From: Clostridiales bacterium
Lineage (GTDB): Bacteria; Bacillota; Clostridia; Christensenellales; Christensenellaceae
Length of the DNA: 8,450 nt
Assembly: GCA_003510345.1 (NCBI GenBank)
Contig: DOMW01000272.1
Location: forward strand, 1-8,450
Reading direction: 5' to 3'
Below, one piece after another: positions 1 to 6,600 of this stretch; the first letter of the stretch is position 1; each line of letters starts with the position of its first letter. The notes under the pieces are model-generated. The model saw only the letters and a list, made by a program, of their open reading frames with translations, was not told the origin of the DNA and searched no databases. A program made the position numbers and the translations under genes.

Positions 1-30
1 AACCGGTTTGTTCTTCGATTTACTAGGCAT
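1..30 (-). CDS. Start of an unidentified gene, only 10 codons in window
   Basis: ATG at 30-28 opens a frame reading MPSKSKNKPV up to the window edge. It is preceded by AAGGAGAG with five bases between GGAG and ATG, a near-ideal ribosome binding site, which is the main reason to call it real. The residues are basic and lysine-rich, but ten residues are not enough to assign a family. It lies on the same strand as the toxin and immunity genes, 147 bases past the immunity stop, so it could be read from the same transcript or from its own promoter. Confidence 0.5.
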   Translation of the reverse strand, partial: MPSKSKNKPV

Positions 31-177
31 AGTCTCTCCTTAAAGATATGATATGCCTTAAACACGAAATTACGGACAAGCCCGCCTATATTACATCATG
101 GCAGATTACAGCATTCGACCTTACACCCTACAAATCCGGACTACGCTTGCTACTTTCGCTCTAAGCTCAGCAACAAA
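31..177. other. Intergenic stretch, no gene seen
   Basis: This lies between the immunity stop and the next start. I see no convincing rho-independent terminator after the immunity gene and no clear sigma-70 promoter pair. It contains the ribosome site at 34-41 and a 7-bp inverted repeat, aggcata at 25-31 against tatgcct at 52-58. Bases 130-160 read, on the minus strand, AGTAGCAAGCGTAGTCCGGA followed shortly by TTTGTAGGGTG. From memory this resembles degenerate copies of a proteobacterial intergenic repeat containing GCGTAATCCG and TAGGGTG, but that is unverified. Confidence 0.5.
34..41 (-). promoter_or_regulatory. Ribosome binding site of the downstream gene
   Basis: The minus strand reads AAGGAGAG, then ACT, then ATG. 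This is a close match to the anti-Shine-Dalgarno complement at normal spacing. It sits in the loop of a possible hairpin whose arms are at 52-58 and 25-31. Confidence 0.6.
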
Positions 178-645
178 TCAGTTTAATACCGTTTCGGACA
201 AATTCGCCAGTATTTCACATTCTACAGCAAGCTCATCAAGCCCTACTTCTCCAATATACTCTTCAAAATAATCAACGTAATTTCCATGATTATAATTGAT
301 AATAGAAACAAACCCATTTACGCACCAAACACTTGCCTCAAGTGATAAAGCCGCATTATTTACCGAGGTAAGCAAAACTTTTGCTATTAAAATCTCATCC
401 GACTTATTGATAAAAGAAATACTTATATCATTGTATGGATGTCCATTTCTCATCCGATAAAAAATAATTTCTTCCTTATCAGGAGATCGATAAACCTTAT
501 TAATATCATTAATTTGTTTTTCCCATAAACAAGCCTCCTTTTCCTCAAGATTTTCTTTTATTTTATTTAAAATAAAAGCCTCTAGAGCTGATGGTTTTTT
601 GTTTATTTTTAATAACCTAAAGAATATAGCTTTCAATATATTCAT
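178..645 (-). CDS. Probable immunity protein for the Rhs toxin tip, 155 aa
   Basis: Likely neutralises the toxin encoded just upstream by binding its C-terminal domain in the cytoplasm. The call rests on position and coupling, as I cannot assign a named family. The ATG at 645-643 was chosen because it lies one base after the toxin stop and has GGGGGA seven bases upstream; an in-frame ATG at 681 would add 12 residues but has no good ribosome site. Seen in the protein: an amphipathic, hydrophobic and basic start (residues 3-14), a charged helix-like stretch (28-50), a motif EEIIFYR (58-64), then alternating hydrophobic segments suggesting strands (73-117), and a very acidic tail (about 125-151, nine acidic and no basic residues). 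No signal peptide or transmembrane segment is evident, which fits a cytosolic target. The GC content, about one third by eye, is far below that of the toxin core. It could instead be an orphan protein with another role. Stop TGA at 180-178. Confidence 0.72.
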   Translation of the reverse strand: MNILKAIFFRLLKINKKPSALEAFILNKIKENLEEKEACLWEKQINDINKVYRSPDKEEIIFYRMRNGHPYNDISISFINKSDEILIAKVLLTSVNNAALSLEASVWCVNGFVSIINYNHGNYVDYFEEYIGEVGLDELAVECEILANLSETVLN

Positions 646-646
646 A

Positions 647-3600
647 TTATTCCCCCGAAAAGGACATTCCCCCTGCCCCATAACTAATACCTAGAGCAGA
701 TCCTTTATAAACGTTTGGAGTCCGTATCCATAACTGTTGTGGACGACTTAAAGGAGGATTCATCGTTTTCCATTTTCCACTCATAAACCTACGGCGATAT
801 GGATCTGAAAGAGCGTGAACTTCCTTTGGAACAAAATTTCCATTGAATATTGTCCTTGGTCCACCCAATCGTTTCGGTATGAAATGCGAAAACTCCATCC
901 CTAAACCTTTAGCTCCCGCCGCTTTCACACCTCCTGCAAATCCTGTAGCGAAGCTTAGAGCAAAACCTCCCCATTCACCAACACCGTAAGCATCTGAACC
1001 TGCATCAATCCCTCCATCAATACCCAGAAAATCTCTTATCTTCCCGCCTTGTCCCAGCAGTACTGTATCTCCCAATCCCGCCGAAAAATCGACAATTTCC
1101 TGTGGCAAACTGGGCGGAGAAAACATCCTATGGGAAAAATCATTATACAAATACCCAAACGCGGCAATCACCGCCCCTTGCCCGGCCTTCCCTCCCGTAA
1201 CGGCTGATGCCACTGCACCTGTTGCCGCTCGCGCTGCCAAGTTATGTTCAAAGCTACCAAGATCCGGAACTAGCGCTGATATTCCCGCACTCGCCGCTCC
1301 CGAGCCGCAACTGCCCCCGGCTGATACGGATTGCGCACAGCCCACCAAAGCATGCGACGCGACACGTGCAACGCCGCTGGAAATAACCCCGGAGAATGAT
1401 TCTGAAAACGTACCGGCCGCATAGAAGAATGAAGCAAAGATCGCCCCTTTAGCCGCACTGGATAAACTACCACCTCCTACTAATCCGGAAACAGCTCCTG
1501 ATATGGTTGAAGCCAGAAGCATACCTTGTGCTGTCAGCGCCGTAGCACTGACACCAAAAGTCGCCGGAGCTAAATAAGCTAAAGCTGCTCCCGCTGTGAA
1601 ATACGCCGCCACGGCAACGACGATCATTTTCAGCGGCTTCCACAGTTTGCTCCAAAAGCTGAACCCGGAGGGATCAGTGAGGCTCAGGGGGTTGTTAAGG
1701 ACGTAGGTGTAACGGTTGTAGTTCTGGCCGTCGTACGGGCTTTGGATAATGGGGTCGGCCTGGAGCATCCTGCCGGTTTCGGGGTCGTAGAGGCGACCGT
1801 TCATGTGAACGAGGCCAATTTCAACGAGTTGTTCGTGCCCGGTAAAGCCTCTCTCTTCGGCGATTTCTCCGGCGTTGATTTGGGTTTGGGTTCTGCGCCC
1901 CCAGGCGTCGAATCGGTATCTTTGGACGAGATTGCCTTGTTCGTCAGCGATGGCGGCGACGGAGCCCAGGTGATCCTTGATCCAGTAGCGGGTGCGGCTG
2001 CCGGCGGGGGTGTCTTGCGTTTGTTGCCCGTAGGTGCGGGTGTGGATGCCGATCACGCCTTCGGCGCCGTTCAGGTAGTGCCGCTCTTCGATTCCACCGT
2101 CCTGGCTGTGCTTGACTTCGAAGTTGCCGAGGTACCAGGTGACGGTAGCGCCACTATCGGTAACGACGGTTTCGCTGATGCGGCCATTGGCAGCGTTGTA
2201 GCGGTAAGAAAGGGTTGTGCCGCCTTTCTGGATGGTGTCGGGCAGGTTGTGGATGCCGTATGTGAGGGTTTGGCTACCCAGTTGGGCGTCGATGATGGCG
2301 GTCACGTTGCCGTTGGCGTCGTATTGGTATTGGCGGCCCGCCATGTTGGTCAGCCGGTGGGTTCCGCTTTGGTAGGTATAGCTTTTGTTTTCGCGCCTGG
2401 TGATGTTGCCGGCGGCGTCGTAGTTGACGGCGCCTTGCGGGGTGCTGGCCAGCCTGTTCAGAAGGTCGTAGCCGAAGCTTTCGTTGAGGCTTGCCGTGGT
2501 GTCGGTACGGCGGGTGAGGTTGCCCAGCGCATCGAAAGTGAAGGTAGCGTTTTGCAGTCGGTTGCTGTATCCGCTCTGGGCGGTGGCCAGGCGGCCAAAG
2601 CCGTCGTAGGCATAGTTTTGGGCGATGGTATTGCCCAGGTAGGCCTGGGTCAGGCCGCCGTCGTGGTTTCGTGCTGTAGCGCGCCAATGGCTTCTTTGCC
2701 CGCTGAAAACTTCGATGAGCTCACCCGTCCAGCTATTGTAGGTGTTGTAGGTGATATACCCGGATGGGTAGGCGTTGGCGATAACCCGGCTATTGTTGTC
2801 GTAAGCGCTGGCTTGGGTAAAGCGCATGCCGTTGATTTCGGTAGCGGTATTGGTAACGCGGCCGCTGACGTCGTAGGTAGTAATTTGCCTTTGTTCGGGG
2901 TTGGGCAATGCGCCACCAACGGTGCTGCGGTTTTGGGTGCCCAGCCGGGTTTCGCACAGGCGACCGGCGCCGCAACTGCCGCCGCCGGCGTAGGCGTCGT
3001 AGCTCCAGACGGTGACGCGGGGCGCGCTCATCATGATGCTTAAACCATATTCGCGGCGTTCAACGGCACGGCCAAGAGCATCGTAATAGCTTTGGGTGGC
3101 ATAGCCGCGCGCGTCGATCTGTTCAACCAGTTCACCGTTGCCGTTATAGCGGTATTGCCAATAGCCGCTGTCGGGATTTTGCTGCACCAGCTTGCGGCCG
3201 CGCAGGTCGTACGTCATGGTCTCCGTAATGCCGGTCGGCCCGATGGCTTGCGTCAGGTTGCCGAAAACGTCGTGAACGAAATCGGTGTTGTTATTCGCGG
3301 CGTCGGTCACGCGCACCGTCTGCCCCTGGCTGTTGGTGTAGGTTGTAACGGAGCGCGCTGCAATGCCCGTGCCCGACTGGGCGCTGGTGACTTTGCTGCC
3401 GCTGTACATCCGCCCGGCAATGCTGGTATTGGTAAAAGCGCTGTAGCCGGTTGTGGTGGTCAGCACCTGCCCGCCCGATTGGATGCTTTCACTGATATTG
3501 CGCCCCAGGCTGTCGTAGGCGATCGTTGTGGTTGCCATTGCCGAACCCGATGGCGCCGTTGCCTGAATAATGCGCCCGTACGAATCGTACGTCGTCGCTG

Positions 3601-6600
3601 TTTGGGCATAAGCGCCTTGGCTGAAGCTGCGCGTCAGCCCGCGAACGGAGCGCTGCAATTCATCAAAGTAAACAATGGCCTCGCCGCCGCCCGAAGAAAG
3701 CTTGCGGATGCGGTATCGTTCATAGCCTTGCCGCCCCGTCGTCTCAACGCCTTCAAAGGTTTCGGAAAGCTTCTGGCTGTAATTGTTGTATGTGCGCGAT
3801 CCGTAAGCGCGCCCCAACCCGTCGTAAAGGTTCTGGACGCGAATACCGTTGGCGTCGGTGCTGGTCAGAACCGCGCCCAATCCCGAATGGTAGGTTGCCG
3901 TCTGGCTCTGGCCCAATGCGTTGGTTGTCCGTGTCGGGTAGCGCTTGCTGGTATCGTATTGCGTTGTGTTGGTGCGGTTGTGGTACGTTCCCGAGCGGTC
4001 GCGGAAGGTCAGCGTGGCGCTGGTCTGGTTGCCCGACGTATCGTAGGCAAAGCGCATCCTCTGCCACAAGCTGTGGCCGCTGGCGGAATCGCTTTCCCGA
4101 TCCGGCTCTACGGTTTCTTCGCAAAGCGCGCCGACAGGGCCCGTGCAGCTTCCGCCGCTGATCTGGTTATAAGCGAACGAAGTCGCTCTCGTTTGCGCCG
4201 TCAGCCCCGGCGCGTAATGCACGACCGACGCGCGGGTCATGAACCCAAGCCGCCAGTTGTTGATATCGTTGTAAAAAGTTTGCGTGGTGGTTTTCTTGTA
4301 GCCATCGCTGCTTTCCGTTTCGCTCCAGAGCTGATTGCCGAAGCGGTCCAGTTGCGCGATCGGCGTCCGCGTCGTTACCGAGGCAAACTCGCCGCCGTTT
4401 AATTCCCAGGTGCGCTTGAGCGTTTCGACAACAACATACTCCCGAATGGCCGGCGCCTTTTTGGCCTCCGTCGCGCGAATGCCCGTACATGTGCCCGCTG
4501 AGCAGGTCTGGGAAACGCGCACGCCGTACTGGACAGATTCTTCGCTGATCTTTCTCAAGGATTGATTGAATAAATATTCCCCGCCGGTAAACTGGTTCGA
4601 ATCCGACAGGTCAACCTGCTGACCAATCGTCAACGGCGCATACTGGCGAACGGAAACCGGACGCCCCATCAGCGCCCAAACGCCTTCGGCGCTTTGGGAG
4701 GCCACTCGATAATTGACGGTTTCCGTCAGGCTGCCCGTGCTGTCCTGCCTTCTGATGACCCCGAATCCGTAAAGGCCGCGCCCATCCGTCCGGCCGCGCA
4801 ATCCTTCGTAAAAATAGCGTGTCGTAAGCCAGCCGCCGATGCCGTTGCTCGCGCTTGTCTGCTTGACCACAAAAAGCGGCGATTGGATATCGATTTCCCG
4901 ATATGCCGGGCTCGCGCCTGCGGATTTTTTATATACGCTGCTGTCGGTGATCGGCGCATAATCGATATTGGTGACGGCGCCCAGCCCGGTGGTGATCTTC
5001 GTCACCATGTCCGCAGGTTTTCCGGGAGCGGCACCGCCGGAATAGCCGATCATCCCGCGGCCGCCGCGATCGATGCGAAGGATATCGGTTCTGCCATCGC
5101 CGTTAAAATCGCCGACAACCAATACTTTTTCCCAATCAGAAGTGCCCCCGCCAACACCGCCGCCCCAAGGGCCGTCCCAGTTGCCGCAACTGAAATTAAC
5201 GCCTGTGGATAAGCATATCCGCCAGATCCCGTAGCCCCGATTACCGTCGGCGTTTATGGTGGCGACCGATGCCATATCCGACCGGCCGTCGCCGTTGAAA
5301 TCGCCGAAGAAGATGTGCCCCACACCGGATAAATCGGAGACCTTGCCCCAGTTCCGGCAACGCGGCGTGCTTGGGCTGAAATAATCAATCTGTATCCCGT
5401 CAGCAGCTATCCAACGGCCGAGGGTTGCGTCCCAGTGGATATAAGGGTCGGTAAATTGATACGCGCCATCGCCTGTCGATAAACATATTTTCGCTGGGTT
5501 CACCGACGCCATATTGACTTTATCGGCCAAGCCATCGCCGTTGAAATCCAGCGTGACGCTGTTAACCATTCTTCCACTGTCGGCACGCACAAAACCGCGA
5601 TGGCACGCCCAGTTCCCGGTGCCGTCGGTCTGCCAGCGTGAAAAACAGGTTTTCCATTGATCGTTGCCGTTATCTGAATGTCGGCGCGAAACAAAATCCG
5701 ACCGCCCATCGCCATCCACATCGGCCATCAGGGAGTAATAATGCGTTCCCGTTCCCCAAAAATTTTCACAATTCGGCTCCGCCGCCGGACAATCGGCGTT
5801 TGAAATCCCGACGCCTTCCATGCTCGACGCCACATAGCCGTTTTCGCGCATAAAGAAAATCTTGAGCCGTCTGCCATCGCTAGCTTTCACCACATCGACC
5901 CGGCCGTCGCCATCGACATCACCGTAAAAGACAGGCTCACTGTTTCCGCCAAGAATGACATCACTGACGCCGGAAGCATTCGTGCAGCTCCAGTCGCCGT
6001 TGGAAAGACATATTCTTTCTATATGGCCATAAAGATGACCGCTAGCGCTAGTGCTAGCGCCATCGCGATAGATAATCAGGTCGGATTTTCCGTCGCCGTT
6101 AATATCGGCAAACTGAATAAGCTCATCAGGATTTATATTCCTCGAACGCGGTCCTTCAAATTCCAAAAGAGGCGCCGTCTCATTGCATTGAAAACCATTA
6201 TTCGTCGCAAGGCATAAAATCAGTTTGATGCTGTAAACTGGCCAAGTACCCCAGCTATCGCCGCCATTATCTCCCTCATCCATTCGTAAATAATCCGCCT
6301 TCCATCCCAGCACATCGCTTTTACCATCGCCATTCCAGTCGGTGACAAAAACTTTTTTCATCCAATAAATGGGAATATCTCTGCCATAATCTTCATCAAT
6401 GGCAAACGGAAAAGATAAAGAAGGCTGCCCTTTGATGCCCGGGCCGCTGAAATGCTTGTATTGGTTGTAATCCTGGCTGCTCCATTCAAATTGCGTCGCC
6501 GGCAGGCAAGTGCCGTCGGCGCCGCATTCGTTGACTTGTGCAAGCAGGCTTTTGTCTGTTCGCGGGCTTTGCGTATAGTTCAGCCGATATTGCCGTACCA

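Noticed and set aside
60..120. Candidate promoter for the downstream gene (TAATAT and TATCAT boxes on the minus strand)
   Set aside because: No -35 box at 16-18 bases matches well; AT-rich sequence gives such hexamers by chance.
100..177. Rho-independent terminator after the immunity gene
   Set aside because: No GC-rich stem followed by a T run is visible on the minus strand.
646..681. Earlier ATG at 681 for the immunity gene, giving 167 residues
   Set aside because: It overlaps the toxin end by 35 bases and is preceded by GGTATTAGTT, a poor ribosome site, whereas the ATG at 645 has GGGGGA at good spacing and a typical start MNILK.
1742..4402. Two plus-strand open frames of about 430 codons (1742-3043 and 3092-4402) opposite the YD array
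   Set aside because: They are antisense to a clearly coding repeat region of high GC with few stops in the opposite frame. The translations are biased (Val, Gly, Ala, Asp-rich) without domain motifs, and no ribosome site is evident.
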